Assembly (NCBI GenBank): GCA_025454955.1
Contig: JALONL010000003.1
Span: 124,001-188,000 of the forward strand
Length of the DNA stretch: 64,000 bases
Source of the DNA: Bacteroidia bacterium
Lineage (GTDB): Bacteria > Bacteroidota > Bacteroidia > Palsa-965
Direction of reading: 5' to 3'
Shown one piece after another: positions 24,428 through 34,219 of this stretch. Under the pieces are notes generated by a model that was not told the origin of the DNA, searched no databases, and saw nothing but the letters and a program-made list of their open reading frames with translations. Made by a program: the position numbers and the translations under genes. The first letter of the stretch is position 1. The number at the start of each line of letters is the position of its first letter.

Positions 24428-24943
24428 TTATGGATTGTAATTCTGGTTGTAATACCAGTATGCTACTCCCGCTGCGGCCAATATCAGCAATGTGAGAAAA
24501 ACCAGTACCGGAGTTTTTACCCCAAAGCAATTGCATTTCGATTTTGCGGGCGGTTGCAAACCCATTGCGCGGATGATCTGTGCTATTCCATTGTCGCGGT
24601 TGGAAACACTGTGCAGATGGCGGAGAGGTTCGGGAATTTCGCAATCGTCGGTTTTGAAGGTGAAAATATATTTCCTGTTGCGCCGCTTCATTTCTTTAAT
24701 CGCCTCAAGAAATTCTTCCTGCACAAATCCTTTACTGTTTACCGATTGCCGCGAAAGAATAAGGATAGTGTAATCAGATGCTTTTAAAGTGTTAAGAGTC
24801 AATTCAGGCCATTCATCACCCGGTTTAATCTGCTCACGATCAAGCCAGGGGTCGCCACCCGCATTTTTAATTTCACATACAATGCAATCGGCAAAACGTG
24901 AGTCCTGCCGCGAATAGCTTATAAATACTTTTGGCTTTTTCAT
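24428..24943 (-). CDS. TIR-domain protein with C-terminal membrane anchor
   Basis: A 171-residue protein. The TIR domain (1-~125) begins KVFISYSRQDSRFAD (box 1), has GDPWLDREQIKPGDEW (box 2-like loop) and SVNSKGFVQEEFLEA. The last segment holds E76/E77, in the place of the catalytic Glu of NADase TIRs. After a short Lys/Cys linker comes one membrane helix (about 144-163, PVLVFLTLLILAAAGVAYW) and a short tail. Bacterial TIR proteins can be NAD-consuming defence effectors or scaffolds; no partner gene is visible here, since its neighbours are a lipoprotein and a transporter. The role is therefore open. Confidence 0.82.
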   Translation of the reverse strand: MKKPKVFISYSRQDSRFADCIVCEIKNAGGDPWLDREQIKPGDEWPELTLNTLKASDYTILILSRQSVNSKGFVQEEFLEAIKEMKRRNRKYIFTFKTDDCEIPEPLRHLHSVSNRDNGIAQIIRAMGLQPPAKSKCNCFGVKTPVLVFLTLLILAAAGVAYWYYNQNYNP

Positions 24944-25108
24944 ACCCGTAAAACTCGTGAGTCTCTATGAGTATTCCCTCCCTGCATTCTGCTATTTCTT
25001 TTTCCCCGGAAATACTGAGCGCTTTTGCACGAAGCACAAGGAGGTTTAAGGGAGTTTTAATTTCTATAGTCGGGAGATTTAAAATACCTTCGCCGAAATT
25101 TTGCCGTT

Positions 25109-26065
25109 ATGATTCAGCTACTCGATCCGGTTGTACTCTTTTTTATGCTGGGCGTATTTGCCGGGCTTATCAAATCGGATCTGCGTATTCCGCAGTCATT
25201 TCACAATACATTAAGCATTTACCTGCTGCTTTCCATTGGTATTAAAGGCGGTATTGAATTATACAAAAACGCCTCTTCCGATCTTCTTCTTCCGGCATTG
25301 GGTACAATTTTTCTGGGCGTACTCATCACTTTTATTGCTTTTTACATCCTGCATCGCATTGGCCGGTTTGATAAGAACAACGCCATTGCCATTGCCACAC
25401 ACTACGGTTCGGTAAGTGCGGTAACCTTTGCAGTGGTGCTCAACTACCTGCACGAACAGAAAATTGGTTACGAGGAATTTTGCACCGTACTGCTGGTGCT
25501 GCTCGAAATTCCCTCCATTGCCACCGGTGTGGCCATGGCGCGCATGAACAACCGCGACCAACCGGCCAAGCTGGGCAAAATTGTCAATGAAGTTCTTTTC
25601 GGCAAAACCATTCTGCTGCTGCTGGGCGGCTTGTTTATAGGCTGGGTAACGGCCTATACCGATAATAAAGCACTGAACTTTTTCTTCTTCGATCTTTTCA
25701 AAGGCTTCCTCGCCATCTTCATGCTCGAAATGGGTGTGGTGGCCGCCGAAAAAACGCGTCTGCTCAAAAAAGTAGGGCCGTTTCTGCTGGGATTTGGAGT
25801 TGGAATGCCGCTTATTTCGGCGCTGCTGGGTATTGTCATTGCCTGGCTTACGGGACTTTCCATGGGCGGTGCCATTGTGCTGGCCACCATGGCTGCAAGC
25901 GCATCGTACATTGCTGCACCTGCGGCCATGAAAATTGCCATTCCCAAAGCAAAGCCTACGTTGTATCTCACTTCTGCTTTGGGCATTACGTTTCCGTTTA
26001 ATGTGATTATCGGAATACGTATTTATCATGCCATAGCGGCTTGGTTTTACAGTTTATTGGACTGA
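25109..26065 (+). CDS. SbtA-family sodium-dependent bicarbonate transporter
   Basis: Membrane permease of 318 residues with about ten hydrophobic helices in two inverted halves. It begins MIQLLDPVVLFFMLGVFAGL and includes IYLLLSIGIKGGIEL, HYGSVSAVTFAVVLNYL and GASYIAAPAAM-like segments typical of the DUF897/SbtA family, which imports HCO3- with Na+ in cyanobacteria and is widespread in other phyla. The adjoining PII-like SbtB gene found in cyanobacteria is not present here. A carbonic-anhydrase/SulP fusion lies 10 kb away (36371-38662). No Shine-Dalgarno is visible; a TACCTTCG box lies 16 nt upstream. Confidence 0.85.
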   Translation: MIQLLDPVVLFFMLGVFAGLIKSDLRIPQSFHNTLSIYLLLSIGIKGGIELYKNASSDLLLPALGTIFLGVLITFIAFYILHRIGRFDKNNAIAIATHYGSVSAVTFAVVLNYLHEQKIGYEEFCTVLLVLLEIPSIATGVAMARMNNRDQPAKLGKIVNEVLFGKTILLLLGGLFIGWVTAYTDNKALNFFFFDLFKGFLAIFMLEMGVVAAEKTRLLKKVGPFLLGFGVGMPLISALLGIVIAWLTGLSMGGAIVLATMAASASYIAAPAAMKIAIPKAKPTLYLTSALGITFPFNVIIGIRIYHAIAAWFYSLLD

Positions 26066-26106
26066 TTACCCGACCGAACTTTTTTGTTTTTTCAATAACA
26101 AAAAAA

Positions 26107-26136
26107 GGGCAAACTTCCTCACAGAGTAGTTTGCCC
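26107..26136. terminator. Bidirectional terminator between SbtA-like and giant protein genes
   Basis: Arms GGGCAAACT and AGTTTGCCC with a 12-nt loop, A-run before and TTTTG after. It ends both the plus-strand gene (26065) and the minus-strand gene (26171). Confidence 0.85.
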
Positions 26137-26170
26137 GTTTTGTATTAATGTATGTTTCGCCTTCGGCGTT

Positions 26171-29100
26171 TTATTCGGCTTTCAGGACTTTCACCACTCC
26201 CGATTCTCCGTTTATGTTTATTCTCAGGAAATAGATTCCGTTTTCAAACTTACTGATATCAATTTCCGAAACACTTGCCGGGTCGGTGATTATCTGCGAC
26301 GAAGAAGAAACTGTTCGTCCACGCATATCCACAAGTTCGAAAAATGCCTGTCCGGTTATTCCCGAAACCGATATGTAAACCACTCCCGAAGCAGGATTGG
26401 GATACACATTCAGGTTGTTAAGAAGTGAAATGGTTTCAATACCGATACAGGCATCCGTTATCACAGTATCAGTAACCGAGCCGGTACATCCGTTTATGTC
26501 GGTAAACACATACGTAAGTACGTGCGTGCCTATGCCCGCAGTTGATGCGCTGAAATTGTTTGCAGCCACGCCGGGTCCGCTCCAGATGCCTCCCGACGGA
26601 ATTCCGGTTAATGTGCGGATGCCATCGCTGGTGCAGGTGGTGTCGAACAGTATTCCGCTTGAAACAACCGGAGGCGCATTTAATGTGATTACAATCTGAT
26701 CGGATGCCGTGCAGTTGTTTGTATTGTCTGTTACGGTAAGCGATACAGGTCCCGATGCAGTTGCAGTATAGTTCTGGGTTTGCGAGGCAGGTGTCCACGA
26801 ATAACTGTAGTTACCTGAAGGGCCATTAATGAGCAGGCTGGTTCCGCAAAGTGTGGTATCATTTCCCAAGCTGAAATTGGGCGAGGTATTTACCGTAATA
26901 AGAATTGAATCGGCACCGGCACAACCTGTGGTGTTATCAGTAGCTGTGAGCGAATACAAGCCACTGGCGTTTACCGCATAGGTCGAAAGTGCCGAATTGT
27001 CTTGCCACACGTAGCTGAAATTTCCTCCCGGGCCGGCCAGAACCAAAGGTGTGTTATTGCTGCACAGCACTGTATCATTGCCCAATCCAACTACTGGGTT
27101 GGTATTCACATTGAGAATGAGTGTATCCGAGTCGGTACACAAAGTAGTTGTATCTGTTACGGTAATTGAATAAATGCCCGATGTGAGAGCGATAAACTGC
27201 GGCCCGGTGCTGTTATCCTGCCACTGGTACGTGAAGCTGCCTGGCGGAGCAATTATTGTGTATGGAGTTTCACTGGCACAGAGTGTGGTATCATTACCCA
27301 AGGATATTTGCGGAGGCTGATTGAATGTAACCACCACAGTGTCAAATCCGGGACAACCCAGAACAGTGTCGGTAACTGTAAGTATTACAACGCCCGAAAC
27401 GTTTACTGTTTCTGTAGCCGAAGTATTTGAACTGGTTGACCAGTTGTAGGTATAGTTGCCCAACGGACCTGAGAAAACAGCCGAGCTGCCCGTGCATAAA
27501 GACACATCGGCCCCGAGTGTAAACACCGGCGAAGGATTCACCCCAATCAATATGGTATCGCCCGAAAAGCATCCGGTTAACGTATCGGTAACCAACAGGC
27601 TGTATGTTCCAAAACTTCCTGCAGCGTATGTCGGGGTGGTTGAATTATCCTGCCAGAGATAATCGTACGGTCCCACAGGCCCAGCCAGCAGTAATGGTGC
27701 GGCAGAACAAATCAACGTATCACCGCCAAAATTCACCGAAGGAATAGTGCCGGCAAATACACTCACCGTATCTGTATCCTGACAACCCGAAATACTGTCG
27801 GTAACAAGTACTGCAAACAGGTTGCTTGCTGCGGGTGTGGCCGTGGGGTTTTGAATGGTGCTGTTTGATACCGGACTAAGCGACCACTGGTATGTAAATC
27901 CGGCATCGCTCCGTCCAAAAATCATATTGGGCCGTTGGTTGTAGGTGTTTGCAGCTACGGCAACTGTGCATGGCTGAGAGTTTACGATTGACGAAAACTC
28001 AATTACTGATACATACGGTGTGGATGTTTGTCTGAATATCCAGTTGTCGGTTACCGACGAACCGTTAAAACACGTTTCCACAATAATGTTCGACTCACCA
28101 TCCCAAAACCAGGGAGAAGAGAAGTTTATGGTGTAAACACCCACAGTAGGAGAAATAGTGGTCGGATTTAAGTATGTACTGAATCCGCTTGTCTGGAAAT
28201 TTACATTCAGGCTGTTCAGCGATGTATTGGCAATTTTGATTTGAAAATTCTGAATCGGGAATGCCGGTGGTGGTGTGTTGGCTCCCGGAGGAAGTTCAAA
28301 TCCGAGAGAATTGTAATAGCCCCGTGTCATGCCCGATGCAGCCAGTTCGGCAGCAGGAATGAGCATCTGGTGACGCGATCCCGATTGTGTAGTGCCGAAG
28401 GGTGCCGGATAAGTATTTACTGTATTCTGTGCGTTGCCTGTTCCCACTGTAAAAAATTCGGGAACCGGTATCACATCAAGCTGAACCTGGCTGCCCACAC
28501 AAATTGTATCGTCTGATACGGCAGCAGAAATATTTACATCAAGTGCCGGTATTACACGCACAGTATCAGAAGTTGCGCAGCCTGTACTTATGTCGAGCGC
28601 AGATACAATGTAGTCGGTAATAATAGCAGGATGTGCAATTACCGAGCTTCCGATGGTAGTGTTAAGACCAGCGGCCGGTTGCCATGTATAGTTATAACCC
28701 GGATTGCTGCTTGTTACATTTAACTGCACCGAATCGGCTCCGCAAAATACATTGGCCGATGCAGAAGAAGTGATGGCAGGCGTGGGAGTAACGGTTACAG
28801 GAATGGTTGTACGTGGGAAACTTGCACATCCGCTGTAATAATGAATAGTACCGTTCCATACCCGGTTGTTTATTGTGGCATTGAAATACGAGCCACCATT
28901 TCCAGATCTGAAAATGAAATCGGAAGTTGTGGTAAATGCAGTGTAGGTGGCAGGGCCAATGGAATAATTCTGAAACAACCCCGGAGTGGTGCATACCACA
29001 TAAAATGAATAATCGTTGCCCGCCGGAATAGTAACCGAGAGCGTGGCAGGCAGAGGCGTGGGAATGCCCAATCCGGCAGCTGGAACATTATTCACAGCCG

Positions 29101-32100
29101 CAAGTAATGTCCATCCCACACTGCTGATGTTTGCACCCGGTATCTGATCATACCGGCCGGTTCTTCCCCAAATCTGCCAGTTGGCAGTACCGGTAGTCAT
29201 GTGGGCATCAAAACCGGTAATTGTCAAATTGGTGAGAGCAGAAATTACAAACATACTTCCGGCCGCGCTGGTGCCGGCTGAGTAGGTGGTGTTTTGTGAA
29301 GTGGGTGGTGTGCCGGTTGCGTTTTCAGCATAAAAGTTTGTAGAAGCTGCCACAAAAGGGCTGAACGAATTTCCGGTGGCAACCGGTGTGCCGCCCGTGG
29401 GCTGTGTGTACCAGTTTAACGTTCCCGAAGCAGTGCCGCTCAGGTTTACGGTACCCGGGCCGCAACGTGTGGTATTTCCACTGATTACAGGCGGAGCAGT
29501 AACAATAGGGAAAATCGTATCAATGCTTGAGTAATGCAGCCCGCATATCAGCGCACGGTATAGCGTGGTATCTGTTGGAGTGGTTACCAGTTGCGCCGAC
29601 GTGGCTAAGGGAATGGGTGTCCATGTTATTCCGTCGGGCGATGATTCCCATTGTACGGTGCCATTGTTTGTGTAACCGCTTACATTAACCGTTGTGGGGC
29701 TTCCGAAACACGAACGGCCGTTTAATCCGCCCGCAATGGCGCTGCCGCCGCTTATGTGAATTGTTACAGGTCCAAAGGCATCGTTTGTAACCAGTATTTC
29801 GCCGGTTGTGGTAGCGTTGGCTGTAAAAATATGGTTGCCTGCTGCAGTCATGTTGTAGCTCACAGTTACGGCAGTATCAAGAAATCCTCCGCCCGGTATT
29901 ACCCCGGTTGTGATTGGCCCTACCGAATAGGTTTGCGGATTAACACCTGTTACAGTAACACTTACAATTAATCCATTTCCGGGAGCACTAAGGTTGATGG
30001 CGGTGGAAGAATAATTTTTTACACGAACACGAATGGTTTCAGCATTGGTATAGCATCCGGTTGTGGATGGGGCAAGAATGGCAAATGCACCAATATCAGT
30101 AGTTAAAGGAATGCCGTCAAATTCATCGGCTCCGATATCGCGTGCCGTACCGCCGCCGTTTACCGAGCCTGTGGGGCCCGGGCGTGTTTGAAGATCTATA
30201 TCATTAACCACATAACCCACAGCCGGGCCTGTTGATTCGAGCGGCGACACAAGTGCGGTGTTGATATGCAGGTTGGTGGAAGAAACAAAATTCGGATTCA
30301 CGGTAAATGAATTGGCATTACCACCTATTGCTCCGATAAACGTATTTATGCTGGTATATGAAACTGTATTTACTTCGGCAAGTGTATAACCGCTTCCTGT
30401 GCCAAAGTAGTTGTTGTAATTAATAGTAAGCGAATTGCTGTCGTTAAGCGAAACCGCAATATGAAGCCCGGTGGCCGTGGTGTTTGAACGCTGATTTACC
30501 AGGATGTTTCCGGAGAGCGTATCAATGCCGCTGAGAATACGACGGAATGCATAAGTGTTTATAGCACCCGAAGAAATACCGCTTCCTGAAATTTGTACAG
30601 TATTAAAGTTAACGGCACAGTTTGCCGAAGTTTCTTTGTTTATTCCGGTAAATGAAATCGGAGCGGTAATTGCGTTGCCGGTTGCATCTGTCCCCAGGTT
30701 TACAAAATTATTAAACACCTGAGCAGGGCTGCCAAAAAGCTGAATGCCCGTAATAAGCTGGTTTTGGGTATTCGATACAGCACCCAATCCGGCAATGGTA
30801 TTGTTTCTGATTCTGCAAACCGGATTGGTGGCAGCACCTGTGGTAAGCCCGATGCCAACTACTCTTACGCCGGCCGCAGTGCCAATGTTGCTTAACGAGG
30901 TAATGGAATTTCCGGTGATTTCCTGCACAGCAGCCAAACTTGATGACACTGTGATACCCTGCATGGAAGCAGAAGTATTTGACCCGCCACTCTGCGAGAG
31001 TGTGGTAAGGTTGTTCACGGTATTATTACTGATAATGTTTGTACCGTTTGAACTGAATATTCCCCGCGTACTTGATCCGGTGGCGGTGCCCGAATAACGG
31101 TTGAATAAATTTGAAACCACATTGTTATTTATCGTAATCTGGCCGTTGCCGGTGTTGTGAATGCCCATTACAATGCCGGAGGTGGTTCCGGTAGAGATGG
31201 CTGTTTGTACGCTGTTGGCTAATGTAAGACTGCCGATAAGATTGTTGTTTATCACCGCATTGGGCACACCACTGTTGAATATGCCTGTAAAATTGGTGGA
31301 GCCAATTGCAATCGGGCTGTTGCAGGTAATTCCTCCTATCTGGTTGTTGCTGATGTTCACAGCGCCTGTGCCTATGCAGGAGATACCCGCCGTGAGTGCG
31401 CCCGAACCTACAGCCGAAGAAGTTACAATGGCATTGGCAGTGGACACAGAACCAATGATGTTGCCTGTAACATTACCCACATTCACATTATGAAATGTGC
31501 CGCTTGAATGAATAGCACTGAATATGCCCGGAGCAGTTCCGGTACCGCTCTGGGTGGTAAAGTTTATGTTGGTAATGGTGTTTCCCTGAATGCTTGTAGG
31601 TATGGGATTTCCCGTACTGTTGCCTCCTGCCGAAATTGCCACAAAACGTGCAGAAGAGGAACTGGTAATGGTGTAAGCACTTCCGCCGCAGTTTGGGGCA
31701 GTACCTCCGATAAAGTTTCCTGAAATCGTATTGCCGCCCGTTCCCAGAGCGGTGGTGCCAATTTGAATTACATACTGAAGACCGTTTCCAAGTGAGCGCG
31801 AAACAGACTGATAAAAACTATTTCCGCTAATATTCCAGTTGCGGCCATATCCCAATACCTGAATAGCCGCAGTATTGCTGCCATTGTGCCAGTCGTGTAT
31901 AAGATTATTGGTAACCGATACTGTGATAAAACCATCCACAGTGGCACTGGAAGAATAAATCATGTTTTGTGGCGTGGTAGCGCCCGGTGCAAATTCGCAG
32001 TTTGAAATGCTGTGCCCCGATGATCCTGCCGTGGTTACCGGAGTGAGGTACTGAACCACACCTCTGCTGCCCGTGCAAACCCCACGCAGCGTGATATAGT

Positions 32101-33505
32101 TTAACGTACAGTTTTGAGCATCGCCAATTACCTGTATTGCGCTGCCCGTAGTGGATGTATTGGCAATGGTTAATTCCCGTGTGGTACCAGTTCCGCCGGG
32201 CCGTCCGTCGAAAATAATATTGTGTGCGCCATTCAGATTTATTGTTTGTAAGCCGTTGCTGCTGATGCTTAAATTGGTGGCTCCGGTTATGGGCCTCACG
32301 GTTATTGTATTGAGGGTACTGTTTGCCAGAAAAGGAACCGTTATTGGAAATGTTTCCACGGTACTTACATAATTGGTCTGTAACTCAAGAATAACCGGGC
32401 ATGATACTCCGTTTGTCCCCAGTGCTGTAAATGCCGATGTGAGTGAAGTATAAGTGCCTGAGGGCCCTACCGTAAAGGTGCCGCACAATGTGCCATTTAG
32501 CGTTGCCTGCTGCCCGGTTAGTGCTGCCGCAGGAGTTACTACCATTGCATACACACGGAAATAGTAAAGCGTATTGCTGAAAAGCCCTGTCTGAGCCAAT
32601 GAGTAAGCAGTTCCGGTGCCGGCCGTACTGGTTGACAGCACTGTGCCTACCGGGCTGAAGTTGATATTGTCTGTCGAACGTTCAACATAGAACACAAGCT
32701 CATCGGTTGAATTATCCACCCAGTTAACGGTCATTGCTGAGGTGGTAACAGCAGTAAATGAAATATTTATTGGAACTGCCGGAACCGAAGGAGCATTCCA
32801 GGTAAATGTTTGCCCCGAAGCAGGAGTAAGCGTATTGTTCATTTCACAGGCTGCACTGTTTCCACCACCGGGCACCGATGTGGCCCAGGTGTTTATATTG
32901 TTTTGCACCTGTCGATTGTTAAAGTCCAGATTGGCATTGCCACGCAAACCAACTTCAAAAAATGCCGATGCAGAAGTAAATACGGTATTTCCATATACAT
33001 ACTGAATCTGATTGCTGCTTTCTGACAGGCGTATCTGAAAGTTCAGATTGCAGGTGTTGGCATTGCTCGGCGCCAAATCATAGTTACTCCATTGTACTAC
33101 GAGCACACGGTTTGGTGCGGTTCCTGTTAACTCATAGCGCAGTTCCCCGGTGCCCGCTTCACCCTGAAGGTTTGCGCCCAATGCCGAAACTACAAAGTTG
33201 TTTGGCCCAAGACTGATGGGCTGGTAACTGGATCCTACCGAATTGCCAAATGCCAGAAATCCATTGGCATTTACACTGAATGTCTGAAACGGCTGGTTGT
33301 TGAACCAGAACCGGAAGCCTATCGGTAATTGATTGAAATTATCGTCGTCGTTTGAAGAAACACCCAATACTGTTCCTCCGCTTATTGGCGTGTATGTGCC
33401 TGCCGAAGAACTGAATACATATAAACCCGCCTGAGCATAAATAAATGCTCTAAGGCAAATAAACAGCACAGTGAGCAGGAGAGTTCTGTAGATGTTAACT
33501 TTCAT
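26171..33505 (-). CDS. Giant T9SS surface protein (beta-helix, FN3, Ig-like, PKD-type repeats)
   Basis: A 2444-residue secreted protein, the largest in the window. It has a signal peptide (1-~25, ending FIYAQ), a jelly-roll-like domain (~26-240), and an FN3 domain (~245-340). A long right-handed beta-helix region (~345-1150) is built of short N-rich rungs such as NISNNQIGGITC. CARDB- and Ig-like modules follow. Five ~70-residue PKD/SprB-like repeats come next, each opening with a LGNDTTLC-type motif and closing in D-T or N-T. The end has a GIWSGPGVAANNF module and a type A sorting domain (NVYPNPASGVVYI to GVVKVLKAE). Likely an adhesin or surface-layer protein; no enzyme motif is seen. It starts at ATG 33505 and ends at a strong terminator. 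Confidence 0.85.
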   Translation of the reverse strand: MKVNIYRTLLLTVLFICLRAFIYAQAGLYVFSSSAGTYTPISGGTVLGVSSNDDDNFNQLPIGFRFWFNNQPFQTFSVNANGFLAFGNSVGSSYQPISLGPNNFVVSALGANLQGEAGTGELRYELTGTAPNRVLVVQWSNYDLAPSNANTCNLNFQIRLSESSNQIQYVYGNTVFTSASAFFEVGLRGNANLDFNNRQVQNNINTWATSVPGGGNSAACEMNNTLTPASGQTFTWNAPSVPAVPINISFTAVTTSAMTVNWVDNSTDELVFYVERSTDNINFSPVGTVLSTSTAGTGTAYSLAQTGLFSNTLYYFRVYAMVVTPAAALTGQQATLNGTLCGTFTVGPSGTYTSLTSAFTALGTNGVSCPVILELQTNYVSTVETFPITVPFLANSTLNTITVRPITGATNLSISSNGLQTINLNGAHNIIFDGRPGGTGTTRELTIANTSTTGSAIQVIGDAQNCTLNYITLRGVCTGSRGVVQYLTPVTTAGSSGHSISNCEFAPGATTPQNMIYSSSATVDGFITVSVTNNLIHDWHNGSNTAAIQVLGYGRNWNISGNSFYQSVSRSLGNGLQYVIQIGTTALGTGGNTISGNFIGGTAPNCGGSAYTITSSSSARFVAISAGGNSTGNPIPTSIQGNTITNINFTTQSGTGTAPGIFSAIHSSGTFHNVNVGNVTGNIIGSVSTANAIVTSSAVGSGALTAGISCIGTGAVNISNNQIGGITCNSPIAIGSTNFTGIFNSGVPNAVINNNLIGSLTLANSVQTAISTGTTSGIVMGIHNTGNGQITINNNVVSNLFNRYSGTATGSSTRGIFSSNGTNIISNNTVNNLTTLSQSGGSNTSASMQGITVSSSLAAVQEITGNSITSLSNIGTAAGVRVVGIGLTTGAATNPVCRIRNNTIAGLGAVSNTQNQLITGIQLFGSPAQVFNNFVNLGTDATGNAITAPISFTGINKETSANCAVNFNTVQISGSGISSGAINTYAFRRILSGIDTLSGNILVNQRSNTTATGLHIAVSLNDSNSLTINYNNYFGTGSGYTLAEVNTVSYTSINTFIGAIGGNANSFTVNPNFVSSTNLHINTALVSPLESTGPAVGYVVNDIDLQTRPGPTGSVNGGGTARDIGADEFDGIPLTTDIGAFAILAPSTTGCYTNAETIRVRVKNYSSTAINLSAPGNGLIVSVTVTGVNPQTYSVGPITTGVIPGGGFLDTAVTVSYNMTAAGNHIFTANATTTGEILVTNDAFGPVTIHISGGSAIAGGLNGRSCFGSPTTVNVSGYTNNGTVQWESSPDGITWTPIPLATSAQLVTTPTDTTLYRALICGLHYSSIDTIFPIVTAPPVISGNTTRCGPGTVNLSGTASGTLNWYTQPTGGTPVATGNSFSPFVAASTNFYAENATGTPPTSQNTTYSAGTSAAGSMFVISALTNLTITGFDAHMTTGTANWQIWGRTGRYDQIPGANISSVGWTLLAAVNNVPAAGLGIPTPLPATLSVTIPAGNDYSFYVVCTTPGLFQNYSIGPATYTAFTTTSDFIFRSGNGGSYFNATINNRVWNGTIHYYSGCASFPRTTIPVTVTPTPAITSSASANVFCGADSVQLNVTSSNPGYNYTWQPAAGLNTTIGSSVIAHPAIITDYIVSALDISTGCATSDTVRVIPALDVNISAAVSDDTICVGSQVQLDVIPVPEFFTVGTGNAQNTVNTYPAPFGTTQSGSRHQMLIPAAELAASGMTRGYYNSLGFELPPGANTPPPAFPIQNFQIKIANTSLNSLNVNFQTSGFSTYLNPTTISPTVGVYTINFSSPWFWDGESNIIVETCFNGSSVTDNWIFRQTSTPYVSVIEFSSIVNSQPCTVAVAANTYNQRPNMIFGRSDAGFTYQWSLSPVSNSTIQNPTATPAASNLFAVLVTDSISGCQDTDTVSVFAGTIPSVNFGGDTLICSAAPLLLAGPVGPYDYLWQDNSTTPTYAAGSFGTYSLLVTDTLTGCFSGDTILIGVNPSPVFTLGADVSLCTGSSAVFSGPLGNYTYNWSTSSNTSATETVNVSGVVILTVTDTVLGCPGFDTVVVTFNQPPQISLGNDTTLCASETPYTIIAPPGSFTYQWQDNSTGPQFIALTSGIYSITVTDTTTLCTDSDTLILNVNTNPVVGLGNDTVLCSNNTPLVLAGPGGNFSYVWQDNSALSTYAVNASGLYSLTATDNTTGCAGADSILITVNTSPNFSLGNDTTLCGTSLLINGPSGNYSYSWTPASQTQNYTATASGPVSLTVTDNTNNCTASDQIVITLNAPPVVSSGILFDTTCTSDGIRTLTGIPSGGIWSGPGVAANNFSASTAGIGTHVLTYVFTDINGCTGSVTDTVITDACIGIETISLLNNLNVYPNPASGVVYISVSGITGQAFFELVDMRGRTVSSSSQIITDPASVSEIDISKFENGIYFLRININGESGVVKVLKAE

Positions 33506-34124
33506 TGTTTATCCTTAATTTATGATTGATTCAATGTTTACCCGGAGTGTTATACCCGTTCTTATTTCTTATTGGAATCTCCAATAGCTTTTCTCACACA
33601 AGCAGTGAATGGCCAATAAGATTGGCATGAGAGCGGCAGAAAAAAATACAGTGAGGACGTGTACACTGTAGTTTCTGTTTCAGGCTCAATCAGAAAATTT
33701 GGGGTGCTTAGATAATAACTCCTTATTTTTTCAATAATAGTACATTGCCTTTTTACTGCAATCTCCGCTATGTGTATTCTTTTTTAGATTTAAACGTTGT
33801 TTTTGTAGCATTAAAATAAATTTATATTTATAAATACACGTAATATTATTACTATAAATAATATTATTTGTTAATATATGTAAATTATTTATATAAAATG
33901 GCTAATTTTATTGGTATTGGCAACATTGAAATATTATTCGGTGAGCAACACTTGTTTTATTGTCTGTTGATTCTTATAAATACCTGATAATGATATTGTT
34001 AATTATAAAATTATTGCAGTCGAAAAAATTATTCTACTAAAAGGAAATGGTAGATTAAATTGTGAAAAATGCCGGTTTAAACTACTGTTAATCCTGCTTA
34101 CTATCCACCTCACCACTAAAAAGC
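33506..34124. other. AT-rich gap with no recognised gene
   Basis: Between the giant protein and the MATE gene. The stretch 33780-34060 is very AT-rich with poly-A/T tracts. A small inverted repeat ATTGGA/TCCAAT occurs at 33571-33585. No credible coding frame, tRNA or named RNA is seen. It should contain the promoter of the giant protein gene. Confidence 0.6.
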
Positions 34125-34208
34125 AAAAGCTGTCCGGATTTCCTCATTGTTGAGAAATTGTTTTAATGTGTGTATTTCCTTCATAAGAAAGAAACCCGGA
34201 CAACTTTT
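34125..34208 (-). terminator. Long-loop terminator candidate after the MATE gene
   Basis: Imperfect arms AAAAGCTGTCCGGATTTC (34125-34142) and GAAACCCGGACAACTTTT (34191-34208), with two G-T pairs and a ~48-nt loop, 11 nt after the stop. The long loop makes it weaker evidence. Confidence 0.45.
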
Positions 34209-34219
34209 AATGGTGTAGT

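Noticed and set aside
33506-34124. Replication origin in the AT-rich gap
   Set aside because: No dnaA or dnaN gene or repeated DnaA-box-like 9-mers are evident nearby; AT-richness alone is not enough.
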